In this document: piece by piece, positions 45,840-54,091 of the stretch
Position numbering within the stretch: the stretch's first letter is position 1
How the letters are laid out: the number at the start of each line of letters is the position of its first letter
DNA from: Roseovarius arcticus
GTDB taxonomy: Bacteria; Pseudomonadota; Alphaproteobacteria; Rhodobacterales; Rhodobacteraceae
Direction of reading: 5' to 3'
Assembly (NCBI RefSeq): GCF_006125015.1
Contig: NZ_SZZN01000002.1
Location: forward strand, 1-64,000
DNA: 64,000 nucleotides
Position numbers and translations under genes: made by a program
The notes under the pieces: model-generated
The model's database searches: none
The model's input: the letters and a program-made list of their open reading frames with translations, nothing else
What the model was told of the DNA's origin: nothing

Positions 45840-46013
45840 ATGGCAAAAATGGGACGCCCTAAAGTCGACACGATGAGTGTGATGCTTCGCCTTCAAAATA
45901 ACGTTGTAAAACAGATTGACGATCTAAGGAGGGAAGAAGAGGATCTTCCGACTCGGCCGGAGATGATCCGACGCATTCTTGACGACTGGATGGCAAAAAA
46001 TACTAAAAGCTGA
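45840..46013 (+). CDS. Small ribbon-helix-helix DNA-binding protein
   Basis: A 57-aa protein, MAKMGRPKVDTMSVMLRLQN to DDWMAKNTKS, with the strand (SVMLRLQ) and two helices (VVKQIDDLRREEE and RPEMIRRILDDWM) of the CopG/Arc ribbon-helix-helix fold. A second ATG at 45849 is possible. It is divergent from the leftward operon with overlapping promoters, so a repressor of that operon and of itself is likely. No toxin gene follows it. Confidence 0.7.
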   Translation: MAKMGRPKVDTMSVMLRLQNNVVKQIDDLRREEEDLPTRPEMIRRILDDWMAKNTKS

Positions 46014-46249
46014 TGGCGAAATTAATATTATTTATCGAAATAATATTTTTTCAGAACGGAACTCGAAAACTTGGCTTATAATTCTGTAAGGTTGCTGCAA
46101 GCCGCATGTTAACCGCAGTCGAACGACTTTAAATGACTCATTGTGAAAGCAACGGGCCGGTCAAATGAACCAGCCCGCTCGCCGGGGCGTCGAGTATCTT
46201 GCCAAGATCAGCTTTCGCCATCACGCGTAGATCGCTTTGTAAATAAGGG

Positions 46250-46561
46250 TCAGGCGTTCTCAAGGCGGTCGCTGAAATGCGTTTCAAGTATATGGTATTC
46301 GCCCCGCTGTTCCAGCCAATCCATGACCTCGTCTATGGACATTAGAGTAAGCATCTGCCGACCTTCTTTCTCGCCTTGCCCCAAGTCGACACCATAGTGT
46401 GATAGCGGTCCGCCTTCGCCGGCCAGGAACCAAGCGCCGTTCGGCGCGAGATATAAAGATTCGTCGAACCAGGAAATACTATTTCTGTTGTGAAGCTGAT
46501 CCTTGGCGACCTCTCTCGCGGTTTCCGTGTCGTAGATTTTTCTATTTATAATTACTTTCAT
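46250..46561 (-). CDS. Hypothetical protein
   Basis: A 103-aa protein starting MKVIINRKIYDTETAREVAK, with conserved-looking motifs FDESLYLAPNGAWFLAGEGG and a helical C-terminal half (SIDEVMDWLEQRGEYHIL). Similar small proteins with an N-terminal beta-hairpin are common on plasmids and integrative elements; the function is unknown. ATG 46561 follows AAGGA. A TTG codon directly before it would add one residue. Confidence 0.68.
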   Translation of the reverse strand: MKVIINRKIYDTETAREVAKDQLHNRNSISWFDESLYLAPNGAWFLAGEGGPLSHYGVDLGQGEKEGRQMLTLMSIDEVMDWLEQRGEYHILETHFSDRLENA

Positions 46562-46711
46562 CAATATATATCCTTCTGTTATTGATGAGGTAATAGATCG
46601 CAGATCCCACTTTCGGAAAAATTAAAATTTCTTCGCGTTTAGAAATTTATGAGAATTCAATAATAATAATTCTTTTAACGGCGGCGTAACAACCTGCCAG
46701 TGGGGCGAAGC

Positions 46712-46725
46712 AAAAGTCGGCCACT
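46712..46725 (+). repeat. IS21-end-like motif
   Basis: AAAAGTCGGCCACT occurs here and again at 58464-58477 near the left end of the truncated IS21. It is probably the scar of a lost IS21-family element beside the IS3 remnant. Confidence 0.4.
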
Positions 46726-46824
46726 TGATGGCGCGCCTTGAGGCGTGATCCCCTCAAGTAGCAATGCTAACCCCGCAGCGCGCCACCACTTTCACGGCCC
46801 CCTCTCAGCGTTGAGATGGCCCGC

Positions 46825-47086
46825 CTACTTTCTTTCAGGGGCTTACTTCAACAGATCAGCCTGCATGCGTAGCTCCGCATACATCCGCTTTAGGCGCCGC
46901 TTCTCATCTTCCATGGCCTTCATCTGGCTGATCATCGACGCGTCCATGCCGCCATACTTCGCTCGCTATTTTAGAAGGACGCGATGCTTATGCCGTCCTC
47001 GCGGCACAACTCTGCCACCGGCGCGCCACCTACGCCCTGGCGTAGGATCGCAAGAATCTGCGCCTCAGTAGATCTGCTTTTTTCAT
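46825..47086 (-). pseudogene. IS3-family OrfA remnant
   Basis: Starts MKKSRSTEAQILAILRQGVG and then CREDGISIASF, the helix-turn-helix OrfA of IS3-group elements. A TAA interrupts it there. After a frameshift the leucine-zipper part continues (KYGGMDASMISQMKAMEDEK, then AELRMQADLLK), ending at another stop. OrfB and both ends are missing. AGGAGA still precedes the ATG. Confidence 0.75.
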
Positions 47087-47244
47087 TCACATTCTCCTCT
47101 GAAATCTCGCTGAGAAAATTCTACTTATGAAACCTCGTAATTTGGGGGATCACCGTTGCAGAAATTTGGATCTGCTCAAATGGCTTGTCTAGGCACGTTA
47201 AAAAGAAGACGTTAAAAAAATTTAATAATCACAATTATTATTAA

Positions 47245-47274
47245 TTGACACAAATGCAAGTTTAGAATTATTAG
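47245..47274 (+). promoter_or_regulatory. Promoter candidate of the 155-aa gene
   Basis: A perfect -35 TTGACA (47245-47250) and a -10 candidate TATTAG (47269-47274), 18 bp apart, in a very AT-rich stretch upstream of the gene at 47308. Confidence 0.5.
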
Positions 47275-47307
47275 TATGATCGATAAAATAATAAAAAAGG
47301 ATTTATC

Positions 47308-47775
47308 ATGAAAGAAGAATTTGACGTTATTGTACCACAGTTCGGTTTAACAAAAACCAGTTTTAGACTGCTTGCTTGTTATAGACCGGAAGGCAGCACA
47401 GGATCCTCTGTAGATCAAATTATACGCCGCTACTCAAAAATTGTTGACGATGCGGCGAGGGTTAAAGAAAGCTTTTCCAATGAACAAATAAGTTACATGC
47501 AAAATGTTTTGTACCATTCGCCCCTATGCGTTGACGCCGATGAAAAATTATTTGACAGGGTTAAGGCGGACATTGAAGACTATCTGGAATTTTCGGAGGG
47601 TGAACTGGCCGGGTTGCCAGTCGCGTGGGAACAGATGCTTGATCGACTTAGCTCTTTGACAATTGGAGAAGAGGTTGCGCTTGTCGAGCTTATCGAAAAG
47701 ATAGTAAGACTGGAAAAGCTTTACACATCTTGGCCAAAGACAAAAATGCCCAATAACAATTTGCTAACTTTCTAG
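47308..47775 (+). CDS. Hypothetical protein, AT-rich gene
   Basis: A 155-aa soluble, mostly helical acidic protein (YRPEGSTGSSVDQIIRRYSK, then VELIEKIVRLEKLYTSW) with no recognised family. The gene is clearly more AT-rich than its surroundings, has its own promoter-like sequence and an AAGGA site, and is followed by a hairpin. These features suggest acquisition from a low-GC source and probable expression. Confidence 0.65.
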   Translation: MKEEFDVIVPQFGLTKTSFRLLACYRPEGSTGSSVDQIIRRYSKIVDDAARVKESFSNEQISYMQNVLYHSPLCVDADEKLFDRVKADIEDYLEFSEGELAGLPVAWEQMLDRLSSLTIGEEVALVELIEKIVRLEKLYTSWPKTKMPNNNLLTF

Positions 47776-47785
47776 CATTTTGTTT

Positions 47786-47824
47786 TATCGATAACCTTTT
47801 GACTTTATCGGAAGGCTATCGATA
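47786..47824 (+). terminator. Hairpin after the 155-aa gene
   Basis: TATCGATAACCTT and AAGGCTATCGATA pair at 12 of 13 positions around a 13-base loop, 10 bp after the stop codon. No T-run follows, so termination may be weak or factor-dependent. Confidence 0.45.
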
Positions 47825-47995
47825 CCATTGTGGGATCCTTCTGCACGTTCAGGGGAGCCTTGGATACTGACCATGAAAAAACGCCAGTGATGCTTAAAGA
47901 CCTCAATTAGGTGCTCTGAACTTTAAACAGAAAGCGCTATTGTAAAAGGGACTGGCGAAAAAAGAGACTACATTACATAATAAACCTTATAGGCG

Positions 47996-48010
47996 CATAT
48001 CTTGTACGCG
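47996..48010. repeat. 15-bp direct repeat (left) of the IS1202-like element
   Basis: CATATCTTGTACGCG, repeated exactly at 49580-49594. Long duplications of this size are known for parts of the IS1202 family. Confidence 0.7.
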
Positions 48011-49579
48011 CAAAGTTAGAATGTCCCACATCTGCAAAGTAGAAATGTCACACTTCCCTGTTGATCAAGCAGGATTGGAGTGTGGCCGTGGGGTTGGTGA
48101 TCATGAGCGAACGCGAACTAAACCGGATCGAAGTGCTGAGCCAAGTGACACAAGGCCGGATGACGGCTGTCACGGCTGCCAACGTATTGGGGCTGAGCCG
48201 CAGGCAGGTTCATCGGTTGCTGAAGATATTTCAGTCGGATGGCGCGGCAGCGATCCGGCATAAGGCGCGTGGTCGCAGATCCAACAATTGGATCGACCCT
48301 GCGGTGCGTGAGTTTGCGGTGACGTTGGTCCGAGAGAAGTACAGCGATTTTGGGCCGACATTCGCCGCTGAGAAGCTGGCTGAAGACCACGATTTGAAAG
48401 TATCGCGTGAGACGCTGCGTAAATGGATGAAAGACGCTGGAATTTGGCTCAGTCGTAAACAACGCCGCACATTTCACCAGCCGCGGCTGCGTCGGGAATG
48501 CCTTGGAGAGTTGATCCAGATTGATGGCTCGGATCATCACTGGTTTGAAGACCGTGGTCCGGCCTGCACTCTGTTGGTGTTCATCGATGACGCGACCAGC
48601 ACCCTGATGCAGGTGCGGTTCGTTACTTCCGAGAGCACGTTCAGCTACTTTGAGGCGCTGGATCTATACTTGGCAGCGCATGGTCGGCCGGTTGCGTTCT
48701 ATTCCGACAAGCACACGGTGTTCCGTGTGGCAAATCAATCCGCCAAATCGGGGCACGGCATGACCCAGTTTGGGCGTGCCCTGAATGAGTTAAACATCGA
48801 GATTCTTTGCGCAAACAGCTCTCAGGCCAAGGGCCGCGTCGAACGGGCAAACCGCATATTGCAGGATCGTTTGGTCAAAGAACTCAGGCTGGCCGGGATC
48901 TCTGACATGGACGCCGCCAATGCGGTCCTCCCCGGCTTCATGGAGCGCTACAACGCCAAGTTTGCGAAGGCCCCACGCCGTGCTGACAATCTGCACAGGC
49001 TTATGAACATCGAACCAGATCGCCTGCGCGACGTCTTTTGTTTGCGCGATGAACGCTACGTCGGCAAACAGCTGGCCTTCTCGTTTGAGCGGCAACGGAT
49101 CATCCTGATTGAGAACGAGATCACGCGGGATCTCGTTGGCAAATACGTCGACAGCTACGCCTTTCCGGATGGTCGCCTTGAGTTTCGCTGGAAGGGTGTC
49201 GGACTCCCCTACTCCGTCTTCGACAAGGACCAGCGCGTCACGCACGCTGCGATCACCGAGAACAAACATCTCAGTGCCGTCCTGGAGCACATTAAGGCCG
49301 AACAGGACAAGGCACCACCAATGCCGCGCCGCGCTGGCAAGCAGAAAACCCGCTATGAACCAACGGGGCGGCGCAACGATGGCTGGAACTCAAAGCTCGC
49401 CCGGCGCGCCAAGGCAAAGCTCGCAGAAACATCACCGCCAGACGCAGGGTGACCCACCCACGCAAGGCTTAACAACCCTGCGATATTTGAGGTCTCCGGG
49501 CTGCTAAGCCTTGCTGCCGTCAGCGCCCTTGGTGACATTTCTACTTTGCGCGCCGAGGGACATTTCAACTTGGTTGCAA
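48011..49579 (+). mobile_element. IS1202-like (ISNCY) insertion sequence
   Basis: About 1.57 kb between two 15-bp direct repeats CATATCTTGTACGCG (47996-48010 and 49580-49594), interpreted as target duplication. Subterminal inverted blocks GCAAAGTAGAAATGTCAC and AATGTCCC occur at both ends, as expected for transposase binding. The exact tips are not certain because the outermost 8 bases of the right end have no counterpart at the left. Confidence 0.75.
48103..49452 (+). CDS. ISNCY/IS1202-family transposase
   Basis: A 449-aa DDE transposase. The N-terminal helix-turn-helix region (VTAANVLGLSRRQVHRLLK) precedes the catalytic core with Asp in GELIQIDGSDHHWFEDRG, Asp in AFYSDKHTVFRV and Glu in SSQAKGRVERANRILQDR. 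A beta-rich C-terminal domain then ends with a basic tail. The D(D/S)E spacing and the IDGSDHxWFE motif are those of the IS1202-type ISNCY group. ATG 48103 gives the usual MSERELNRIEVL start. Apparently intact. Confidence 0.9.
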   Translation: MSERELNRIEVLSQVTQGRMTAVTAANVLGLSRRQVHRLLKIFQSDGAAAIRHKARGRRSNNWIDPAVREFAVTLVREKYSDFGPTFAAEKLAEDHDLKVSRETLRKWMKDAGIWLSRKQRRTFHQPRLRRECLGELIQIDGSDHHWFEDRGPACTLLVFIDDATSTLMQVRFVTSESTFSYFEALDLYLAAHGRPVAFYSDKHTVFRVANQSAKSGHGMTQFGRALNELNIEILCANSSQAKGRVERANRILQDRLVKELRLAGISDMDAANAVLPGFMERYNAKFAKAPRRADNLHRLMNIEPDRLRDVFCLRDERYVGKQLAFSFERQRIILIENEITRDLVGKYVDSYAFPDGRLEFRWKGVGLPYSVFDKDQRVTHAAITENKHLSAVLEHIKAEQDKAPPMPRRAGKQKTRYEPTGRRNDGWNSKLARRAKAKLAETSPPDAG

Positions 49580-49607
49580 CATATCTTGTACGCGGGTGCG
49601 CGCTACC

Positions 49608-50705
49608 TTGAAGTGCGACTCCTATTAGAAAACAATGGTTTATCTAATGAGGAGATCATCGCATGGGAGCCGTTTATACGCAACTAAGCATGCAAGAACG
49701 TCGTAGAATTGAAGGCTGGTGGCACGCGAAAGTTCCCGTCGCTGAGATGGCGCGTGTTTTGAAGCGTCACAAGTCCACGATTTTTCGAGAGATCAAACGC
49801 AATTTCTGGGCTGACGATGCCTTTCCCAAGAAGTATGCGGGATACTTCGGAATGGCGGCGCACGAGTCAACGCATCGACGACGATCAACACAACGCAAGC
49901 TGATCCGACATCCTGACTTGTGCAACCGAGTGATCGAACACCTTAAGAACGGTTGGACGCCTGAGCAAATCGGCAATCGGATGATCTTTGACGGGGTCAA
50001 ACAACGTGTCTGCCAGGAGACAATCTACCGACACATCTATTCCAAAGAAGGCATGGCACAGGAATTGTGGTGGTACCTGCCAATGCACCGTAAGAACCGC
50101 ACTCCTCGCCGTGCTCGCAAACGCCAGAAGTCGAAGTTTGACCGCGATGTCAGCATCTTGTTCAGGCTGGACAATGTCGCTCATCGTCGCGAGTTTGGGC
50201 ATTGGGAAGGTGATTTGATGCTGTTTGAACAAAAACGTGGCCAAACAAATGTCACGTCGCTGGTTGAGCGCGTCAGTCGCTTTACAGTGATCTTGAAGAA
50301 CCCCAACAAGCGCACCAAACCGGTGATGGGAAAGATCATGAAAGCAATCAAAGACCTGCCATATATCGCCCGCAGATCCATCACTTTTGATCGAGGTAGC
50401 GAGTTCGTCAGCTGGCCCCAACTGCAGGCAAAGATTGGGACGCAAACTTGGTTCTGCGATCCCTCGTCACCCTGGCAAAAAGGAACGGTTGAAAACACCA
50501 ATCGAAGGGCTCGAAGATGGCTCCCCCGCAAGCGTGATATCCGGCGGCTCACGGATCACGATATCAAGGAAATCAGCGACCGCCTCAACAACACGCCGCG
50601 AAAGTGCTTAGGATGGAAAACACCTGCGGAGGTCTTCAGAGAAAAGATGTTGGCGGAAATGGGTCAATCACCCTACCCTCAAAAGCAATAGTGGTCGCAG
50701 TTCAC
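49608..50705 (+). mobile_element. IS30-family insertion sequence
   Basis: About 1.1 kb with imperfect terminal inverted repeats of about 21 bp (left TTGAAGTGCGACTCCTATTAG; right complement GTGAACTGCGACCACTATTGC). It has one transposase gene. Its right end cuts into an IS110-family transposase gene, so it inserted into or beside that older element. Flanking duplications of 2-3 bp could not be established. Confidence 0.8.
49663..50691 (+). CDS. IS30-family transposase
   Basis: A 342-aa DDE transposase. The N-terminal IS30 helix-turn-helix (LSMQERRRIEGWWHAKVPV and RVLKRHKSTIFREIKRN) precedes the catalytic domain with Asp in FGHWEGDLMLF, Asp in SITFDRGSEF and Glu in WQKGTVENTNRRARRW, and the terminal LNNTPRKCLGWKTPAEVF. 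Full length and apparently functional. It fills its element almost end to end. Confidence 0.93.
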   Translation: MGAVYTQLSMQERRRIEGWWHAKVPVAEMARVLKRHKSTIFREIKRNFWADDAFPKKYAGYFGMAAHESTHRRRSTQRKLIRHPDLCNRVIEHLKNGWTPEQIGNRMIFDGVKQRVCQETIYRHIYSKEGMAQELWWYLPMHRKNRTPRRARKRQKSKFDRDVSILFRLDNVAHRREFGHWEGDLMLFEQKRGQTNVTSLVERVSRFTVILKNPNKRTKPVMGKIMKAIKDLPYIARRSITFDRGSEFVSWPQLQAKIGTQTWFCDPSSPWQKGTVENTNRRARRWLPRKRDIRRLTDHDIKEISDRLNNTPRKCLGWKTPAEVFREKMLAEMGQSPYPQKQ

Positions 50706-51200
50706 GTATCGCTCACAAGTTGCTCATTCGCAGAGATGGCCTCCTTCATAGCGGAATCTAGCTGCTTGAGATGCTTTTCCTCCTGGGCCAACCGTTCCCT
50801 CAGATGGCGCTTCAGAAGAGTTTGCATCGTTGTCTGGATCCGTGTTTTGACCGCGACGCGGTCTTTGATGAGGCCACGACGTGCATTCATCATCTCTCTG
50901 AGAACACTGATAATTCCTGACTTTGGGTTTTGCGGAGAGAGTTCCAGAACAGCGCCCATTCTAGCCAAGACCTCGGCATCAACTTTATCAGTTTTGGCAA
51001 TCCTTCCGGTCGCCTCAGCGAAGCGTCGCGCTTGGCGAGGGTTCACTTTGGAATAAGGTAAATGTGCCTCGGATAAGTTCGTTTCCAGTTGACGGTGATA
51101 ACACCCTGAGGCCTCGAACACAGTCAGAACGCTTCTGCCTTTTAGCCAGCCCGTCAAACGGTTGATCCCATCTGTGTCGTTGTCGAACTGCCGATGTTCA
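50702..51200 (-). pseudogene. IS110-family transposase remnant
   Basis: The frame FDNDTDGINRLTGWLKGR, SGCYHRQLE and then PRQARRFAEATGRIAKTDKV followed by DAEVLARMG is the N-terminal RuvC-like half of an IS110 transposase. The C-terminal half with the catalytic Ser is gone, cut by the right end of IS30. The frame is also shifted near 51160 relative to its likely start. Not functional. Confidence 0.75.
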
Positions 51201-51420
51201 GTGTGCCTCGGGTTTTATCAAACTTGATGCCCACGTAGTTTTCGATGGTCAGATACTGAGGCGCCTGCTGGACACTGATCTGTCCGATGTGCTGTGTATC
51301 GACCGTGACGCGCTGGTCGAAGGCGCGATGAAGGTAGTCGCGAATGATAAGATGCGAGTACAGGACATTGGCAGTGACCTATCTCCTCAATAGCAACGGG
51401 TCGGCCAGCACGCACAAAAC
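51201..51420 (-). pseudogene. Unidentified gene remnant
   Basis: Two frames in succession look protein-like: RKGFVRAGRPVAIEEIGH, then after a shift YSHLIIRDYLHRAFDQRVTV and IGQISVQQAPQYLTIENYVG. This suggests a frameshifted fragment joined to the IS110 remnant. No family recognised. Confidence 0.3.
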
Positions 51421-51422
51421 CT

Positions 51423-51608
51423 TTACGACTGCGCCGTTTTCACCATTTCGCCCAAGATTACCTTAGCTAGTTCGAGGGGATGTCCTGAATCGTCGCCGAT
51501 CTCGCGGGATTTCTTATCTCCATCATAGGTGACGGTCATGATACCGTCCTTGTTGCTGTATGCGCCCTCGTATGTCTCGCCCTCGTGGGTGATTGACACT
51601 TCTTCCAT
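51423..51608 (-). CDS. Hypothetical small protein
   Basis: A 61-aa protein, MEEVSITHEGETYEGAYSNK followed by an acidic strand-rich middle and a helical end (ELAKVILGEMVKTAQS). ATG 51608 follows GGAGA. Composition and ribosome-binding site support a real gene; the function is unknown. It precedes a stress-protein cluster on the same strand. Confidence 0.6.
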   Translation of the reverse strand: MEEVSITHEGETYEGAYSNKDGIMTVTYDGDKKSREIGDDSGHPLELAKVILGEMVKTAQS

Positions 51609-51663
51609 ATGCGTTCTCCTTTGCTCAGTTAGTGCGCTGCCGGTCGGCCAAGACGGTGACTGA

Positions 51664-51855
51664 CTAGATATCCGCCACCTCGCCTAACGCGGCCACAACG
51701 GCGCTTTCAGCATCTAGTCCGTTCGGGTCGTGCGGCTTCGCGATCATCTCCACCTGTTCCTCTCTCAAGCGGTGATAGGTTGCGGCTTCCAAGTAACGCT
51801 CTTTGGCTATGATCGTCTCATCTGCATTGTGTTCACATGCGCAAGTTCCGCACAA
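51664..51855 (-). CDS. Hypothetical small Cys-containing protein
   Basis: A possible 63-aa protein starting at TTG 51855 with C-G-T-C-A-C-E-H near the N-terminus, a potential metal-binding cluster, followed by a helical region (ETIIAKERYLEAATYHRLRE). No Shine-Dalgarno is convincing, so the start and reality of the gene are uncertain. It is in the same orientation as the neighbouring stress genes. Confidence 0.4.
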   Translation of the reverse strand: MCGTCACEHNADETIIAKERYLEAATYHRLREEQVEMIAKPHDPNGLDAESAVVAALGEVADI

Positions 51856-52000
51856 GGCGCATATGAATCACAACAGGAATTCGTCTTAAACGGCTGTTTT
51901 ATAGCAAATAATAACTTACTGAACTGACATATCCCAAGTAGCGGGGCTTGATGATCTCACAGACTCAGGCCCCTTGACCCGTAGACGGAAAACTATCGAG

Positions 52001-52449
52001 CTATGCTGGTCCTGGTACGACCAAAACAGGACAGGGTGCCGATCTCGTGACCCGTCGTGCAATAGAAGGATCAAACAAAGCTTCGAGCCAAGAACGGTTC
52101 GGAGAACCAACCACGATGAGATCAGCATCACAATCATTAGCATAGTCAACGATCACCTCTTCGATCCGGCCGCTGCGTACCTCAATCTCGGTTTCAACGT
52201 TTGAATCAATTTCAGCCCTTAGTTCTGCGAGTTGCTCTTTGCGGTGTTCAATGTTTTTATAGTCATCATTTGCAACTAGAGGAACGGAAATAACCATTGG
52301 TCCTGCACCCGATAGCCCGGCCCCCTCGAACGCCGACGGGACAATATTAAGCAAGCACACTTTACCTTACCGCCCGCGGTCTCTGCCATGTCAAAGGCAA
52401 CATCTGCGATTTCACGATTCAAATCTCGATCAATGGTTGTCACGACCAT
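52001..52449 (-). pseudogene. Universal stress protein (UspA family), frameshifted
   Basis: The C-terminal 119 residues (IEEVIVDYANDCDADLIVVG, then ARRVTRSAPCPVLVVPG) are a typical Usp domain with the ATP-binding G-x-x-x-x-x-x-x-x-G-S-like region. The N-terminal strand and helix (RIMVVTTIDRDLNREIADVA) lie upstream in another frame. A one-base shift at about 52360-52372 in the run GGTAAGGTAAAG separates them. Coding similarity extends a little upstream of the ATG at 52449. Either a pseudogene or a programmed or sequencing shift. Confidence 0.65.
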
Positions 52450-52495
52450 AATCCGCTGGAAGCGGCTATTCTGAAGGTTTGGGTTCTCAATAGTC

Positions 52496-52729
52496 TCACG
52501 TTCTTTCGAGTTGGATCAACGCTGACTGAAGTTCCTCAATGTTGTATGCTGGAGTTGCTCCAGCCATACCTTCAGACGTCGCCTCCAACTTCTGATCTGC
52601 GTCAAGAACCATCGACTTTAGAACTTTTACCTTTTCATCACGGCTGAGTTTGACGTCGCTTAGAACATGACTTGGTGTTTCGAAATAGCGTGAGGGGTTT
52701 GATATTCTCGCTTGTGCGTAGGTGGTCAT
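52496..52729 (-). CDS. Hypothetical protein of the stress cluster
   Basis: A 77-aa helical protein, MTTYAQARISNPSRYFETPS and then SRDEKVKVLKSMVLDADQKL. It is recognisable as a small conserved type found near universal stress protein genes in alphaproteobacteria, from memory; the function is unknown. GAGGAG precedes the ATG. The frameshifted usp gene follows immediately, so they likely formed one operon. Confidence 0.65.
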   Translation of the reverse strand: MTTYAQARISNPSRYFETPSHVLSDVKLSRDEKVKVLKSMVLDADQKLEATSEGMAGATPAYNIEELQSALIQLERT

Positions 52730-53227
52730 GAGTCTCCTCTTTCACCGCGATTGGAGTCCAATCGGGCAACTTTTGTTGAATAATATATTTTTTCGACCGC
52801 CTAGATTGGTTGGGTCAACTTGGAACCAGCGGGCGGCTTGGATATCTTGTTCCAGCACACGCTTCTAACCCAGCTCTCCTGTCGGTATTCTAGCTCCGTC
52901 TATTTAAACGTACAGGAAACATTGGAAAAATTCAATGTTAGATGTCGTGTGTGAGTGCTTAGGATTCTTTCCCAATGCCGTACTGAATTCGTGACTAGGC
53001 ACAACTAAACCAAGCGGCATTAAACCTAACTCAGATGATCTTAGCTGAGCCGCAAAACTGTCCAGAAAAGTAGGACCACTTCAGTTTGTGCAGCAAGGCC
53101 ATTCGTACCCGTAAAAATAGAATGAAGCAACTTGAAGCATTGCCGGTTGAAACCCACTTTCAGCGGCTTGTTGGGAATATGAAATTGCAATTTCTGGATC
53201 TCTTCTCTTGGAAGCCGCATGCAGCCG
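52730..53227. other. Intergenic region
   Basis: About 500 bp without a supported gene. A short frame at 53086-53277 overlaps the end of the next gene and lacks a ribosome-binding site. The AT-rich stretch around 52770-52800 may hold the promoter for the gene ending at 52729. Confidence 0.35.
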
Positions 53228-54079
53228 TCAGCGATATAGGAGGACGGGGATCTTCACCGTCCGGATCATCGCCGTAGTCGTCGATCCGATGATGAGACTT
53301 CGGATCCGGCTATGGCCGTATGCTCCCATGACCAGCAAATTGAAGCCCTCATCGGAGACCAGCTTGGCCAGAACCTCCTCGGGCTCGCCGGTGGCGGCGC
53401 GAGGTGACGCCAGGATGTTTGCGCCATGGAGCTTTGCAACCGCTTCCTCGGCAGTTGCCTGAGCTCGGGCATTGTCCTGTCCGACACAGAGCACGCAGAC
53501 GTCGAGATCCTTGAAAGCCGGGCTGACCGACATGCGTTTGATGGCAATGTTGGCGCTGGAGCTACCATCATAGGCGACAAGAACCTTTGAGATTGGCTTG
53601 AACTCGCGCGAGGCGGCGAACACCGGCACCTTTGAGATGCGCACGATCCGTTCCAGGTTCGAGCCGAGATGGCCCCTCGCAGAATCTGCGCCTTCACCCC
53701 GTTTGCCGATGATGATGGCACGGATGTCGTTCTCGACCTCGCGGACAGCATCAAGGATGTCGCCCTTGCGCAACCGAAGGTTCACGACCGGAACTCCATC
53801 CTGCTCCAGAATGGCTTTCGCATCTTCCAGGATGGCGTGTCCTTTCGCCTGAGCCAGCTTGGCCCACTGCTCATCAAGAGACGAAAGCTCTGCTAACAGG
53901 GTCGACCGGGCACCGAGGCCCAAGGCGCCCGAAAGATCCGAGGAGGCCGCCCCCTCGCGGCGACCAAGAACGTGCATTGCCTCGACACCCGCATTCAGTT
54001 TCTGCGCGATCCAGGCGGTATGGTGACAGACGCTCTCGGAGTAGGCTGAGCCGTCCAGCAGCGTGAGTATTTTGTCCAT
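53228..54079 (-). CDS. Universal stress protein with tandem Usp domains
   Basis: A 283-aa cytosolic protein made of two UspA domains. The first starts DKILTLLDGSAYSESVCHHT (about 1-140). The second runs from SKVLVAYDGSSSANIAIKRM (about 165-283) and ends with the nucleotide-binding LLVMGAYGHSRIRSLIIGST. Tandem Usp proteins are induced by starvation and low oxygen. It starts 12 bp after the SulP transporter gene on the same strand, an arrangement seen often, suggesting coupling between anion uptake and stress. Confidence 0.92.
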   Translation of the reverse strand: MDKILTLLDGSAYSESVCHHTAWIAQKLNAGVEAMHVLGRREGAASSDLSGALGLGARSTLLAELSSLDEQWAKLAQAKGHAILEDAKAILEQDGVPVVNLRLRKGDILDAVREVENDIRAIIIGKRGEGADSARGHLGSNLERIVRISKVPVFAASREFKPISKVLVAYDGSSSANIAIKRMSVSPAFKDLDVCVLCVGQDNARAQATAEEAVAKLHGANILASPRAATGEPEEVLAKLVSDEGFNLLVMGAYGHSRIRSLIIGSTTTAMIRTVKIPVLLYR

Positions 54080-54091
54080 ATCGTTTCTCCT

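Noticed and set aside
53086..53277. 63-codon plus-strand frame
   Set aside because: No ribosome-binding site, overlaps the end of the tandem Usp gene, and low-complexity C-terminus.
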